Source: Streptomyces endocoffeicus (GTDB lineage: Bacteria; Actinomycetota; Actinomycetes; Streptomycetales; Streptomycetaceae). From it: 64,000 nt of DNA. A program made the position numbers and the translations under genes. The stretch is from the NCBI RefSeq assembly GCF_016741935.1, contig NZ_JAERRG010000024.1:62001-126000 (forward strand), given 5' to 3'. Positions 8,969 through 17,657 of this stretch are shown here, one piece after another. Numbering within the stretch: position 1 is the first letter of the stretch; each line of letters opens with the position of its first letter. Below the pieces are notes generated by a model that was not told the origin of the DNA, ran no database searches, and worked only from the letters and a program-made list of their open reading frames with translations.

Positions 8969-11140
8969 GTGCATGAGGACTTGGGATTCGAGAAGCTGCT
9001 CAGCGAGGACGGTTTCTTCGCGTATCTGCTCGGGCGGTCGCCGTCGGGCGCCGGCCGCGATCCGCTGTACGGCCCCGACCTCCCGGTGGTGCTGCTCACC
9101 GGTGGGCCCGGCATGGGCAAGGGACGGCTGTTGCACGCCGTGCAGGATCATTTCGCGACCAAGGTACCGGTAGTCCGTCTGGACTGCGGCTCGCCGGTGT
9201 ACGCGCACCGGGCGGGACCGGAGCCGGGCGCCCGCTCGGCCGCGACCGAGGCCCTGGTCGAGATGGCCCGGCGGCTGTGCACCTGGCAGGGTACGGGCGG
9301 CTCGTTCGCCTTCCCCCGGCTCTTCGCGGGCCTGGCGGTGATCGCGACCGGCGCCGCGGAAGGTACCCCCGCGGCGGTCGCGACGGAAGTCGAACGGTAC
9401 GAGGAGCTGCCCCAGAAGCGGCGCCTGCCCGGCCTGAGGACGGGGGACTTCTGGAAGGGCGTGATCTCCGGATCCCTCCAGAACTTACTGACGGCCATGG
9501 CCGGGCAAGCGCTCGACCCGTACTCCGCGGCAGTGGGCAACGCGCTGCTGGAAGCCCTCTTCCAGTCCTTGGCGCCCCGGGGCAGGGTGGAACTGGAGCG
9601 AATCTACGGCGGCTATCCCGGCGCGGCCGGCCAGCCCATGCATGGGCTGAGCAATCTGGCCACCGACTTCCAGGCCCGCGGCGAGGCACGGGAGCTGGCG
9701 GAGGACTTCCTCTTCCGGGCGCTGCGCGAGGATCTGGAGGCGGCGTACGCCTCGGCGTCCGGCTGGCTGCGTCGGGTGGGCCGCCCGGCGTTACTGCTGG
9801 ACCACGCCGAGTCGTCGCTGGGGGAACGGCTGCTGCGCGCCGTACTCACCGACCGCCGGAGCGGGCAGCGCGACCGCGTAGTGATCGTGGGCACGGCGCG
9901 CCGGGCGGACGGCGGCGCCTTCCTGCACGGCGGCCTGCCGCCGGAGGAGGTGGTGTCCCCGGCGGAGTTCCGTCCCTCTGACTGCGGCCCGCCCGAGTGG
10001 TCCCGGCGCCTGGGCGGAGGGTCGGAACGGGCTCCGCTGGCCGACGGGGTGCTACTGCTGCGGATGCCCTTCCTCACTGGGGACCAGCTGCGTCGGGAGA
10101 CCGAGCGCAGACAGACGCGCGGGGAGCCGGAAGGCGGCGCGAACCGCCGTCGCATCGACGCTGCCGTGGCGCGGCTGAGCGGCGGCCGGCCGCACACGGT
10201 GATCCGGCTGGCCGACGCCGCCGCCGCCTTCCGGATGTCGGCGGACGCCAACGACCGGGACCTGCTGGAGGCCCCGCTGCGGCTCCCCGGCGACAGCGCC
10301 CCCGAGCGGCCGGTGGCGGACGTGCTGCTCCAGGAACTGCTCATGGACCAGTTGCCGGTGGGGCTGCCGACCGAGCACCGCGGCGAGTGGCTGGATCTGC
10401 TCACCCATCTGTCGGTGGCACACGACGAGGAGTGCGCCGATGTCCTGCTGCGGCATCATCAGTCGGGCCATGTGAACCGCCTCACCGCGCACCAGGTGTC
10501 GAAGCTGCTCACCGACACCGGATGGCCCAGCTGCGAACGGCACTTCGTGGGGGACTTCGGGCTGCGCCAGATGCTGGTGCACCGGCTGTACGGGCTGCGC
10601 CCCGACGGCGCCGCTTGGTACGCCGACCACCACCTCCTGCGAGACCATTACGCGGAACGGGCGGCGGACGGGAGACCGCCGGACAGCGGGGCGTTCAGTT
10701 CGGTCATCGCACACCGCATGAACCACCATCTGGTGTCCGGCGGTACGGACGATGTGGCCGACCATCTGGCCGCCACGCTGCCCGGGCGCCCCCAGGAGTG
10801 GTGCGCGGAGCTGCTGGAAATCGCCCAGGCACCGTATCCGCCGGGCGGCGCGGACGCCCGGCGGGAGCGCGCCCAGGGCCTGGTGACGTCGGAGGGACCC
10901 GCGCTGCGCCGCACCGCCGACCAGCTGCTGCACGCGGTGTGGCTGTGCGAGGAACGGACCAGGCCGACCGGGCAGGAGACGGCCCGCACACTGGCCAAGC
11001 TGCTGGAGCTTCTCTCGATCATGGAGTTCGACGGGGCCGGGCAGCTCGGCAAGGTGGCCACCTACTGGAGCGGACTGGCGGCGAACGAGCAACCACTGCT
11101 GCGCTGCGCCTGCACCGAACAACTGGGGCGAAGGGGGTAA
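8969..11140 (+). CDS. Large P-loop NTPase-like protein of unknown function, partner of the next gene
   Basis: 723 residues, no membrane segment. Residues 45-52 read GGPGMGKG, a Walker A-like loop with glycine where Ser/Thr normally follows the lysine. A possible Walker B, ALLLDHAESS, lies near residue 275. The rest is mostly helical and rich in Arg, Glu and Leu, as in STAND or AAA-type regulatory ATPases. I do not recognise a named family. The GTG at 8969 follows GGGGGAGGAG. It ends five bases before the next gene, which encodes a membrane-anchored ligand-binding protein, so the two were probably made to act together, perhaps as an extracellular sensor and an intracellular switch. Confidence 0.7.
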   Translation: MHEDLGFEKLLSEDGFFAYLLGRSPSGAGRDPLYGPDLPVVLLTGGPGMGKGRLLHAVQDHFATKVPVVRLDCGSPVYAHRAGPEPGARSAATEALVEMARRLCTWQGTGGSFAFPRLFAGLAVIATGAAEGTPAAVATEVERYEELPQKRRLPGLRTGDFWKGVISGSLQNLLTAMAGQALDPYSAAVGNALLEALFQSLAPRGRVELERIYGGYPGAAGQPMHGLSNLATDFQARGEARELAEDFLFRALREDLEAAYASASGWLRRVGRPALLLDHAESSLGERLLRAVLTDRRSGQRDRVVIVGTARRADGGAFLHGGLPPEEVVSPAEFRPSDCGPPEWSRRLGGGSERAPLADGVLLLRMPFLTGDQLRRETERRQTRGEPEGGANRRRIDAAVARLSGGRPHTVIRLADAAAAFRMSADANDRDLLEAPLRLPGDSAPERPVADVLLQELLMDQLPVGLPTEHRGEWLDLLTHLSVAHDEECADVLLRHHQSGHVNRLTAHQVSKLLTDTGWPSCERHFVGDFGLRQMLVHRLYGLRPDGAAWYADHHLLRDHYAERAADGRPPDSGAFSSVIAHRMNHHLVSGGTDDVADHLAATLPGRPQEWCAELLEIAQAPYPPGGADARRERAQGLVTSEGPALRRTADQLLHAVWLCEERTRPTGQETARTLAKLLELLSIMEFDGAGQLGKVATYWSGLAANEQPLLRCACTEQLGRRG

Positions 11141-11145
11141 CGGGG

Positions 11146-12765
11146 ATGCCCAGATGGAAGAAGTTCCTCTATGTATTGCTGGCCGCGGGGGCGGTCACGG
11201 TGTGTGTTTGGCTCGTGCTGTACTTCATCCAGAAGCCGGACACCTGCGCCGACGGGGTCGAGCGGACCGGCGGCGAGTGCGTCGGCGTCAATGGCGCGGG
11301 CTACGATTTCGGCACGCCGGAGATTCATGACGTCTCCCGGGCCATCGCACGCGAGAACAAGAGGATCGACGGCCAGCCGCATGTCACCGTGGCGGTGATG
11401 CTGCCACTCCAGTCGGACAGGGTCGCGTTGCGCCGGCAGATGCTCAGCGACCTCCAAGGGGCGTATCTGGGGCAGCGGCAGGCGAACGAGGGCGAGGGCG
11501 AACCGCCGAGGATCCGGCTGGTGCTGGCCAACCCCGGACGGGCGTACAAGCAGCAGAAGAAGGTCGTGGACACCCTGCTGCGGATGGCCGACTCGTCCAA
11601 GGACCGGCTACGCGCGGTCACGGGCTTCAACCTCAGCCTCGATGACACGCGAGAGGCGGTCAAGCGGCTGACGAAGCACAAGGTCCCGGTCCTCGCCTCG
11701 CGGATCAGCGGGGACGAGATCGCGAACGAGGACCGGACGGACGGGACGGCCGAGCTGCCGTTCCCCGGCCTGGCCCGGTTGATCCCCACCAACCACGACG
11801 CGGCCCAGGCACTGGCCAACTTCAGCGGCGAACGGGGCCGGGAGAACCAGCGGACGGTGCTGGTCTACGACAAGCGCAGCGACGCCTACAACGAGTCGCT
11901 GGCGAAGGCGTTCAGCGGCATCGACGAGAAGGGCCCGCCCGGTCCCGCCGCGATGCCCTTCGAGTCCCCGGCCATCGACGAGCCCGGCTCGACCGGCAAC
12001 CAGTTCACCCAGACGGCCAACAACATATGCGACTCCGGTGCCAGCACCATCTACTTCGCGGGCCGCACGATGCACCTGCGGATCTTCGCGCTCAAGCTCG
12101 CCCAGGTGGACTGCCAGAACCGGCACTACACGATCGTCAGCGGCTCCGACGCGGCCTCGCTGCGGCAGGACATGACAGAGAAGGACTGGCAACAGCTGCG
12201 CGGCGCGGACGGCAAGGCGAAGGTGACGGTGCAGTACGCCGCCCCCGCGCACCCGGACGCCTGGAGTACCGGGCTGGCCGACTGGAAGCGGGAGTGGCGA
12301 GCCCACCACCACCGCGAGCCCACCAAGGCGGAACTCCCCCAGTACCTCACCGAGCCGAAGGCAGCCCTGGACACCCTGAAGAAACGCATCGAGACAACAC
12401 GCGAGCAGGGCATCGACCTCGGCTCCGCCCCGAACCTGGAGGACTCCCGGACGATGCTCGTGTACGACGGCCTCATCACCATCGGAAAGGCGCTCCACCA
12501 GGCGCAGGAGGGAGGCGCCGGGGCGGTGCCCGGCCGTGCGGACGTCGGCGCTCAGTGGTCGCTGCTCCAGTCCCGGCACCGGGTGCGCGGTACGAGCGGC
12601 CTGATCTGCCTGACCAGCAGCGGGAACGCATACGACAAACCGGTCGCGGTGGTCCAGCTGGATCCGGGCCGGGGAGGCCGCGGCAAGCTGAAGTTCGTCG
12701 GTCTGGGCTGGCCCACCGGCCGGGAACAGCCGAAGAACTGTGTGATTCCCAGCCGCGTTCCCTGA
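11146..12765 (+). CDS. Membrane-anchored periplasmic-binding-type (ABC substrate-binding-like) protein
   Basis: 539 residues. A single N-terminal membrane segment spans about residues 6-28 (FLYVLLAAGAVTVCVWLVL) with no lipobox, so the protein should be tethered with most of it outside. The remainder resembles type I periplasmic binding proteins of the LivJ/ANF-receptor fold: HVTVAVMLPLQSDR opens the first lobe and ASTIYFAGRTMHLRIFA lies at the hinge. No permease or ABC ATPase is nearby; its only close partner is the NTPase-like gene upstream. Four cysteines are in the extracellular part, two of them early (CADG and CVGVN), possibly forming disulfides. It could sense a ligand rather than feed a transporter. 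Confidence 0.72.
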   Translation: MPRWKKFLYVLLAAGAVTVCVWLVLYFIQKPDTCADGVERTGGECVGVNGAGYDFGTPEIHDVSRAIARENKRIDGQPHVTVAVMLPLQSDRVALRRQMLSDLQGAYLGQRQANEGEGEPPRIRLVLANPGRAYKQQKKVVDTLLRMADSSKDRLRAVTGFNLSLDDTREAVKRLTKHKVPVLASRISGDEIANEDRTDGTAELPFPGLARLIPTNHDAAQALANFSGERGRENQRTVLVYDKRSDAYNESLAKAFSGIDEKGPPGPAAMPFESPAIDEPGSTGNQFTQTANNICDSGASTIYFAGRTMHLRIFALKLAQVDCQNRHYTIVSGSDAASLRQDMTEKDWQQLRGADGKAKVTVQYAAPAHPDAWSTGLADWKREWRAHHHREPTKAELPQYLTEPKAALDTLKKRIETTREQGIDLGSAPNLEDSRTMLVYDGLITIGKALHQAQEGGAGAVPGRADVGAQWSLLQSRHRVRGTSGLICLTSSGNAYDKPVAVVQLDPGRGGRGKLKFVGLGWPTGREQPKNCVIPSRVP

Positions 12766-12777
12766 ACAGCGCGGCGC

Positions 12778-12819
12778 GCCGCTCGCCGCTCGCCGCTCGT
12801 CGGCCGTCGGCCGTCGGCC
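12778..12819. repeat. Two adjoining heptanucleotide tandem arrays
   Basis: Three copies of GCCGCTC (12778-12798) are followed directly by three copies of GTCGGCC (12799-12819), in the 63-base gap between two convergent genes. They look like slipped-strand expansions; no function is apparent. Confidence 0.7.
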
Positions 12820-12828
12820 GTCGGGATG

Positions 12829-14568
12829 TCATGGGGCGGCGTGCAGCGGTGCGGCCCATTCCACGACGGTGCCGCCCGGCTCGTTCGGGCGGAGGGAGAA
12901 GGAGCCGCCCAGTTCCTCGGCGCGCTGCTGGAGGTTGGCCAGTCCGCTTCGGCGGGTGACGGCCGGGTCGAGGCCGTGGCCGTTGTCCGCCACCTTCAAC
13001 CGCAGCGCCGTGTCGGTGACGTCCACGCTGACGTCGACGGCGGTGGCCTGGGCGTGCCGGGCCGCGTTGGACAGGGCCTCGCCGGCCACGGCCAGCATGT
13101 GCTCGGCGTGACCGGCGGGGACGTTGGTGTCCAGCAGGCCGGTCATGCGCAGCGCGGGTGCGAAGCCCAGGGCTTCGGCGGCCCTCTCCATGGCCGCCAC
13201 CAGCCGGGCTCGCAGCCCTTCGCTCCGGGACCGTTCCTGCTCGCCGAGCGAGTAGATGGTGGAGCGGATGACCTTGATGGTGTCGTCCAGGTCGTCCACC
13301 ACCCGCTGGACCCGCGCACCCACCTGCGGCCTGTCGGCGAGCCGGCCGAGCGTGGACTGCAAGGTCAGCGCCCCGGCGAATAACCGCTGGATGACGAGGT
13401 CGTGCAGATCGCGGGCGATCCGGTCGCGGTCGTTGAGGACCAGCATGCGATCGGCGTCCTGCCGGTGCTCGGCGACCTCGAGCGCCAGCGCCGCCTGGTT
13501 GCCGTACCCGATCACCATGTCGATGACGGCGTCGGTGAGGACCGGGCCGCCCGGCACGTTGGCCACCTGCAGCACGCCCCGCACATGGTCGCGGGTACCG
13601 AGGGGGACGAGGAACGCGGGGCCCAGCTCCACGACGGCGGCGCTGCCACCGCTGGCGCGCGGATCGGCACTGACCGCGTCGCTGGTGATGGTCTCCCCGG
13701 AGGCGAAGACCTTCGCGGCCAGCGTGGCGGCACCCAGGAGCAGACCGCGCGCATCCTCCGCGCGCGTTCCGGAGGCGGCCTCGATGACCAGCTCGCCGCT
13801 GTCGCCGACCGGGATGGCCAGGGTGACCAGGTCCGCGCCGGCCATCTCCCGCAGGGTGGCGGTGAAGGACTCCAGGACCGCGGTGGGTTCGGTTCCGGAC
13901 AGCAGACTGCGGGTCAGCTCGTTGCTCGCCGCCAGCCACCGCTGCCGACGGCGGGCGTCGTCGTACAGCCGGGCGTTGTCGATCGCCACACCGGCCGCCG
14001 CGGCCAGGGTGCGCAGCACCGCCTCGTCGTCGGCGTCGAACTCCGCGGCGCCCTGCTTGCCGGTCAAGTACAGGTTGCCGAAGACCTGCTCGCGCACCAT
14101 GATCGGGGTGCCGAGGAAGCTGGACATCGGCGGATGCCCGGACGGGAAACCCACGGAAGAGGGATGCCGCGCCAGGTTGGCCAGGCGCAGCGGCTCCGGG
14201 TGGCGGATCAGCAGTCCCAAGATGCCCTCACCGCGCGGGTAGTGACCGATTCCCGCGATGGTCTCCTCGTCGATGCCGACGGTGAGGAACTGCTTGATCG
14301 TGCCTTCCTCGCCCAGCACGCCGAGCGCCCCGTACTCCGCGTCGACCAGGCTGACGGCCGACTCCACGATGCGCTGCAGCACCACCTCCAGCTCCAAGTC
14401 GGAGCCGATCGCGAGCACCGCGTCGAGCAGCGTGTGGACGCGGTCGCGTGCCGACCGCACCTGCGCCACCTGCTGTTGCAGACCCTCCAGCAGCTCATCC
14501 AGCCGCAACTGGGGCAAGACCCCGGACCCCGCGGTATCGCGGGGCTCCTGACCGCACTCGTCCACCAC
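12829..14568 (-). CDS. devS: DevS/DosS-type GAF-domain sensor histidine kinase
   Basis: 579 residues: two GAF domains (about 55-200 and 225-370), a HisKA_3 helix pair with the phospho-acceptor in RDRIARDLHDLVIQRLF near residue 388, and a C-terminal HATPase with GEALSNAARHA, DNGHGLDP and GLANLQQRAEELGG. The first GAF contains GHPPMSSFLGTPI and VFGNLYLTGK, closely resembling mycobacterial DevS, where a histidine in this stretch (H149) binds haem; here it falls at about residue 145. It probably senses oxygen, NO, CO or redox state and signals to the DevR-like regulator at 18133. The symbol is by family resemblance. The upstream gap 14569-14992 holds no gene but carries a box pair. Confidence 0.9.
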   Translation of the reverse strand: MVDECGQEPRDTAGSGVLPQLRLDELLEGLQQQVAQVRSARDRVHTLLDAVLAIGSDLELEVVLQRIVESAVSLVDAEYGALGVLGEEGTIKQFLTVGIDEETIAGIGHYPRGEGILGLLIRHPEPLRLANLARHPSSVGFPSGHPPMSSFLGTPIMVREQVFGNLYLTGKQGAAEFDADDEAVLRTLAAAAGVAIDNARLYDDARRRQRWLAASNELTRSLLSGTEPTAVLESFTATLREMAGADLVTLAIPVGDSGELVIEAASGTRAEDARGLLLGAATLAAKVFASGETITSDAVSADPRASGGSAAVVELGPAFLVPLGTRDHVRGVLQVANVPGGPVLTDAVIDMVIGYGNQAALALEVAEHRQDADRMLVLNDRDRIARDLHDLVIQRLFAGALTLQSTLGRLADRPQVGARVQRVVDDLDDTIKVIRSTIYSLGEQERSRSEGLRARLVAAMERAAEALGFAPALRMTGLLDTNVPAGHAEHMLAVAGEALSNAARHAQATAVDVSVDVTDTALRLKVADNGHGLDPAVTRRSGLANLQQRAEELGGSFSLRPNEPGGTVVEWAAPLHAAP

Positions 14569-14856
14569 GGTTGCTCCCCATTCCCCTCACGCCGACCTCA
14601 CCAGAATGCCCGAGGCGTGGACGCGGATCGACGGCACCCCGGGGAGCGGTTCGGCGGCGGGTGCACACGCGATTCCGGCACCGGGCGCGTGCCGTTGACC
14701 GATCGAGGGTGCCGGGGTGGAGGGAGGCAGGAACTGTCAGGTCACGGGAACGGCTCCGGGATACGGGTACCGACGCGGGCGCTCGGTGCGGTCGTACACG
14801 GGATACCTCCGGATCGGTCGGCAACCAGCGTCCGGCATCGGGCGGTCCCGGCGCGG

Positions 14857-14892
14857 CGGCCAATGGGCCCATCGACAGGGGCCAAGTGTCCC
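14857..14892. promoter_or_regulatory. Pair of DevR-like boxes upstream of the DevS-like kinase
   Basis: CGGCCAATGGGCCC (14857-14870) and GGGCCAAGTGTCCC (14879-14892) start 22 bp apart. The second fits GGGNC-N4-GNCCC exactly, the first with one mismatch. That pattern is the core of the known DevR/DosR box. They lie about 290 bases before the kinase start, in a 424-base gap that otherwise appears empty. Confidence 0.45.
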
Positions 14893-14992
14893 TCGTCCGC
14901 ATCGGGTGGGAGCTGGGCCGGTTGAGGGCGGTCGGCGCCCGGGACCGGCTGGTCCGTGGGGCATGCTTCCTGCCGCCCGGCGGTCCTGCGTC

Positions 14993-16198
14993 TCAGCCCT
15001 CGGCGTGGGCCAGCCACAGGTCGGGGCCGAAGACCTCGTAGCGGATGCGGCGTGCGGGGATACCCGCCTGGAGCAGTTGGGCGCGGACGGCGCGCATGAA
15101 GGGGAGCGAGCCGCACAGGTACACGTCGGCGTCGGCGGGCAGGTCCAGCCCGTCGAGGTCCATCAGGCCCGTGCGCGCACCGGCTTCCTCGGCCGCGTCC
15201 CGTTCGTACCAGAACTCCGCTCGCGCCGCGGGCAGCTGGGCCACGAGACGACGGGTGTCGGCGCGCAGGGCGTGGTCGGCCGGGGCGTGGTCGGCGTGCA
15301 GGACACGGACCGGACGGGCCGAACCGGTGGCGGCGAGGTGTTCGAGCATGGCGACCATGGGGGTGCAGCCGATGCCGGCGGACACCAGCACGAGCGGGGT
15401 GTCGGTGTCATCGAGGACCACGTCTCCGAACGGGGCCGACAGGATGAGTTCGGCGCCGGTACGGACGGTGCGGTGCAGTTGGCTGGACACCTCGCCCTCG
15501 GGGGCGCCTGCCGCGCTCGCCGCCCGCTTGACGGTGATGCGCCGCAGCCGGTCGCCGGGGGCGTTGGACAGGCTGTACTGGCGGGTCTGGTGGATTCCGT
15601 CGGGCATGAGCACCCGGACGCTGACGTACTGACCGGCGCGGGCGGCGGGCAGTGGGCCGTCATCGGCCGGGCGCAACAGGAAGGAGACCACGTCCGGGGT
15701 CTCCTCCCGCCGCTCCACGACGGTCCACCGCCGCCACGGGCGCCGCGGGTCGGCCTGGGCTTCCTGGTAGAGGCGGGCCTCCTGGGCGATGAGGGCACCG
15801 GCCATCAGCCAGTACACCTCGTCCCAGGCGGAGGCCACCTCCGCGGTGACGGCCTCGCCCAGCACATCGCCGAGGGCGCGGAAGAGGTATATGTGGACGA
15901 TGGTGTACTGGTCCTCGGTGACGCCGAGCGCGGCGTGCTTGTGGGCGATCCGGGACAGCAGCGCGTCGGGACGGGTGCCGGGGCCGGCCAGCAGCGCCTG
16001 GGCAAAGGCCGCGATCGATCCCGCCAGCGCCTTGCGCTGCTCGCCGCTGGCCTGGTTGCCGCGGTTGAACAGTCCGTCCAGCAGCTCGGGCCGCTCGGAG
16101 AACATGGTGCCGTAGAAACGCGCCGTGATCTCGTCCAGGGCCTCGCTCACAGCGGGCAGGGTGGCGCGAACGACAGCGGCCGACTCAAGTGAAAGCAT
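14993..16198 (-). CDS. hmp: Flavohaemoglobin, nitric oxide dioxygenase
   Basis: 401 residues. The globin domain (1-140) has Tyr B10 in ARFYGTMF and the proximal His near residue 87 in RIAHKHAALG. It is followed by the FAD-binding domain (RQYSLSNAP) and the NAD(P)H domain (SAGIGCTPMVAML, then the terminal YEVFGP). The enzyme oxidises NO to nitrate with O2 and NAD(P)H in the cytoplasm. The ATG at 16198 is preceded by GGAGGAG, which fixes the start over longer in-frame options. It sits between the kinase and a divergent unknown gene, with three DevR-like boxes in the 326-base spacer, so it is probably induced by NO or hypoxia through the DevS/DevR pair. Confidence 0.92.
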   Translation of the reverse strand: MLSLESAAVVRATLPAVSEALDEITARFYGTMFSERPELLDGLFNRGNQASGEQRKALAGSIAAFAQALLAGPGTRPDALLSRIAHKHAALGVTEDQYTIVHIYLFRALGDVLGEAVTAEVASAWDEVYWLMAGALIAQEARLYQEAQADPRRPWRRWTVVERREETPDVVSFLLRPADDGPLPAARAGQYVSVRVLMPDGIHQTRQYSLSNAPGDRLRRITVKRAASAAGAPEGEVSSQLHRTVRTGAELILSAPFGDVVLDDTDTPLVLVSAGIGCTPMVAMLEHLAATGSARPVRVLHADHAPADHALRADTRRLVAQLPAARAEFWYERDAAEEAGARTGLMDLDGLDLPADADVYLCGSLPFMRAVRAQLLQAGIPARRIRYEVFGPDLWLAHAEG

Positions 16199-16313
16199 GG
16201 CTCTCCTCCGCAGTGCGGGCACATGGGGGACGGCGCTCACCGCCGCAACCGGGGTCCGTCGTGTGGATCGCACCGGTACATCGATCGTGCCGGTGGCACC
16301 GCGATCCCGAGTA

Positions 16314-16349
16314 GGGCCGAACTTCCTTGCTACCAGGGCCCGTCGGGTC
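16314..16349. promoter_or_regulatory. Degenerate DevR-like box pair upstream of flavohaemoglobin
   Basis: GGGCCGAACTTCCT (16314-16327) and GGGCCCGTCGGGTC (16336-16349) start 22 bp apart, each with two mismatches to GGGNC-N4-GNCCC. They are weak alone; the spacing matches the better pairs elsewhere. Confidence 0.3.
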
Positions 16350-16418
16350 GAATGGGTATGAGGCTCGTCACGCGCGGACCGACGGAAACCAGAGTGACGT
16401 CGGCTTCCCCCTCCGCAA

Positions 16419-16432
16419 GGACCGACCGGCCC
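16419..16432. promoter_or_regulatory. DevR-like box upstream of the 164-residue unknown gene
   Basis: GGACCGACCGGCCC differs by one base from the reverse complement of the box at 18923. It is 93 bases before the gene starting at 16525 and is a candidate activator site for it. Confidence 0.5.
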
Positions 16433-16524
16433 TTTCCTCGTTCCGCTCGGCTCTGGCGCGCCGCGCCCGAGCCCGGAGACGATCAAGCAGACCAGTGGGC
16501 GGTGAGGAGAAAGGACAGTCGGGA

Positions 16525-17019
16525 ATGATCGCTGTCGTAGGGCATCCCGATCTCAGCACGTCGACGCTCGTGCTGGTGGAGGAGGAACTGCGGGCGCGGC
16601 TGGTCGAGTTCGCCCGGGCGGGCAGAGCCGGTCTGGTCCGCGCCGGAAAGGGGTTGCCGACGGCGTTCGGGAGGGCCGCCCGTAAGGCCGGGCTGGCCCT
16701 GGTGACGGTCCTGCCGTCGCGGAACGGCGTGCCCACGCAGTTGGCCGAGCTCGACCGCGGGGCCGCCGGCGAACTGCTGCTGTCGGAGCGGGTGCGGCTG
16801 GTGGAGTACGACCCCGTCGACCGCGGCTCGTGCGTGACCGCGGACGAGAGCTTGCTGCGCCACTGCGCCCGCGTGCTCGCGGTATGGGACGGCTCGCCGT
16901 CCAACGGCCGGGACGTCACAGCGCATCTGGTGGCCTACGCGCGCAGTCACGGGGTCGACGTCGAGGTGATCTGGCCGCGGGGGGCCAGGCACGGAACCGT
17001 TTGCCGGGAACCGTCATGA
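16525..17019 (+). CDS. Uncharacterised small cytoplasmic protein, possible Rossmann/SLOG-like fold
   Basis: 164 residues, no membrane segment or signal. It opens with a beta-loop pattern MIAVVGHPDLSTSTLVLVEE and continues with GLVRAGKGLPTAFGRAARKAG and VLAVWDGSPSNGRDVTAHLV, where WDGxPS and a nucleotide-like loop recall SLOG/LOG-type nucleotide-binding proteins. This is a fold guess, not an assignment. The ATG at 16525 is preceded by a GGGA-rich stretch. Its stop overlaps the start of the PNPOx-like gene (ATGA), so the two are co-translated. A DevR-like box lies in its promoter region, placing it among hypoxia/NO-response genes. Confidence 0.7.
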   Translation: MIAVVGHPDLSTSTLVLVEEELRARLVEFARAGRAGLVRAGKGLPTAFGRAARKAGLALVTVLPSRNGVPTQLAELDRGAAGELLLSERVRLVEYDPVDRGSCVTADESLLRHCARVLAVWDGSPSNGRDVTAHLVAYARSHGVDVEVIWPRGARHGTVCREPS

Positions 17020-17459
17020 CCGTTCAGCCTCTTCCCCCCGTTCCGGGCACCCGTATGGTCGAGCTGGACCGGAAGGAATCCATCACGCTGCTGACGGGCG
17101 TGTCCATGGGGCGGGTGGGCTTCACCCACCAGGCGCTCCCGGTGATCCGGCCGGTCAACCACCTCGTGAACGACGACGGCGACATCGTCATCCGCACCCA
17201 CGCCGGTGCCGCGCTCCTGGCCACCGCATCGGCGTCCGAGGTGGTGGTGTACGAGGCCGACCAGATCGACGGGGCCACGCACACCGGCTGGAGCGTGATG
17301 GTCACCGGCACCGCGAGCCGCGTCACGGATCCGCGGGCACTCTCCCGCTACCGCACCGAGCTGACGCCCTGGATCAACACGGAGATGGAGCACGTGGTCC
17401 GCATCCGTGCCGAGTTCGTGACCGGCTACCGGCTGGAGACGACGGCATCGCACCGGTAG
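17016..17459 (+). CDS. Pyridoxamine 5'-phosphate oxidase-like (split-barrel flavin-binding) protein
   Basis: 147 residues. The pattern MVELDRKESITLLTGVSMGRVGFT, then PVIRPVNHLVNDDGDIVIRT, then WSVMVTGTASRV is that of the PNPOx-like split barrel that binds FMN or F420. Many actinobacterial members are F420-dependent or haem-handling and are found in DosR regulons. Its start overlaps the stop of the upstream gene by ATGA, so they form an operon. The reaction is unknown. It was probably made under the same hypoxia/NO signal as its neighbours. Confidence 0.82.
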   Translation: MTVQPLPPVPGTRMVELDRKESITLLTGVSMGRVGFTHQALPVIRPVNHLVNDDGDIVIRTHAGAALLATASASEVVVYEADQIDGATHTGWSVMVTGTASRVTDPRALSRYRTELTPWINTEMEHVVRIRAEFVTGYRLETTASHR

Positions 17460-17493
17460 CACGGCGCCATAAGCCATTGCTCCGCGCGGGTTC

Positions 17494-17533
17494 GCCGACG
17501 TCATCGGGGCGTGGCCGACGTCATCGGGGCGTG
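17494..17533. repeat. Perfect 20-bp tandem duplication
   Basis: GCCGACGTCATCGGGGCGTG occurs twice in direct succession (17494-17513, 17514-17533), just before a box pair and the cNMP-binding gene. It looks like a recent duplication. Confidence 0.9.
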
Positions 17534-17553
17534 GCGAGACCGAGCCCGCCACG

Positions 17554-17588
17554 GGGTCGGGTGGCCCGCCGTACGGACCGGACGGCCC
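17554..17588. promoter_or_regulatory. DevR-like box pair upstream of the cNMP-binding gene
   Basis: GGGTCGGGTGGCCC (17554-17567) fits GGGNC-N4-GNCCC exactly. GGACCGGACGGCCC (17575-17588) has one mismatch. They start 21 bp apart, two helical turns, on one DNA face, and end 70 bases before the ATG at 17658. Confidence 0.55.
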
Positions 17589-17657
17589 CTCGTCCGGACC
17601 CGGCCGCTGCCACACGCTGGAGGCGACAGATCGCAGACCCCGTCCGGGAGGCAGGTC

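Noticed and set aside
14495..14902. 135-codon frame between the kinase and flavohaemoglobin genes
   Set aside because: Arg/Pro-rich, no ribosome site, no domain; overlaps the kinase start.
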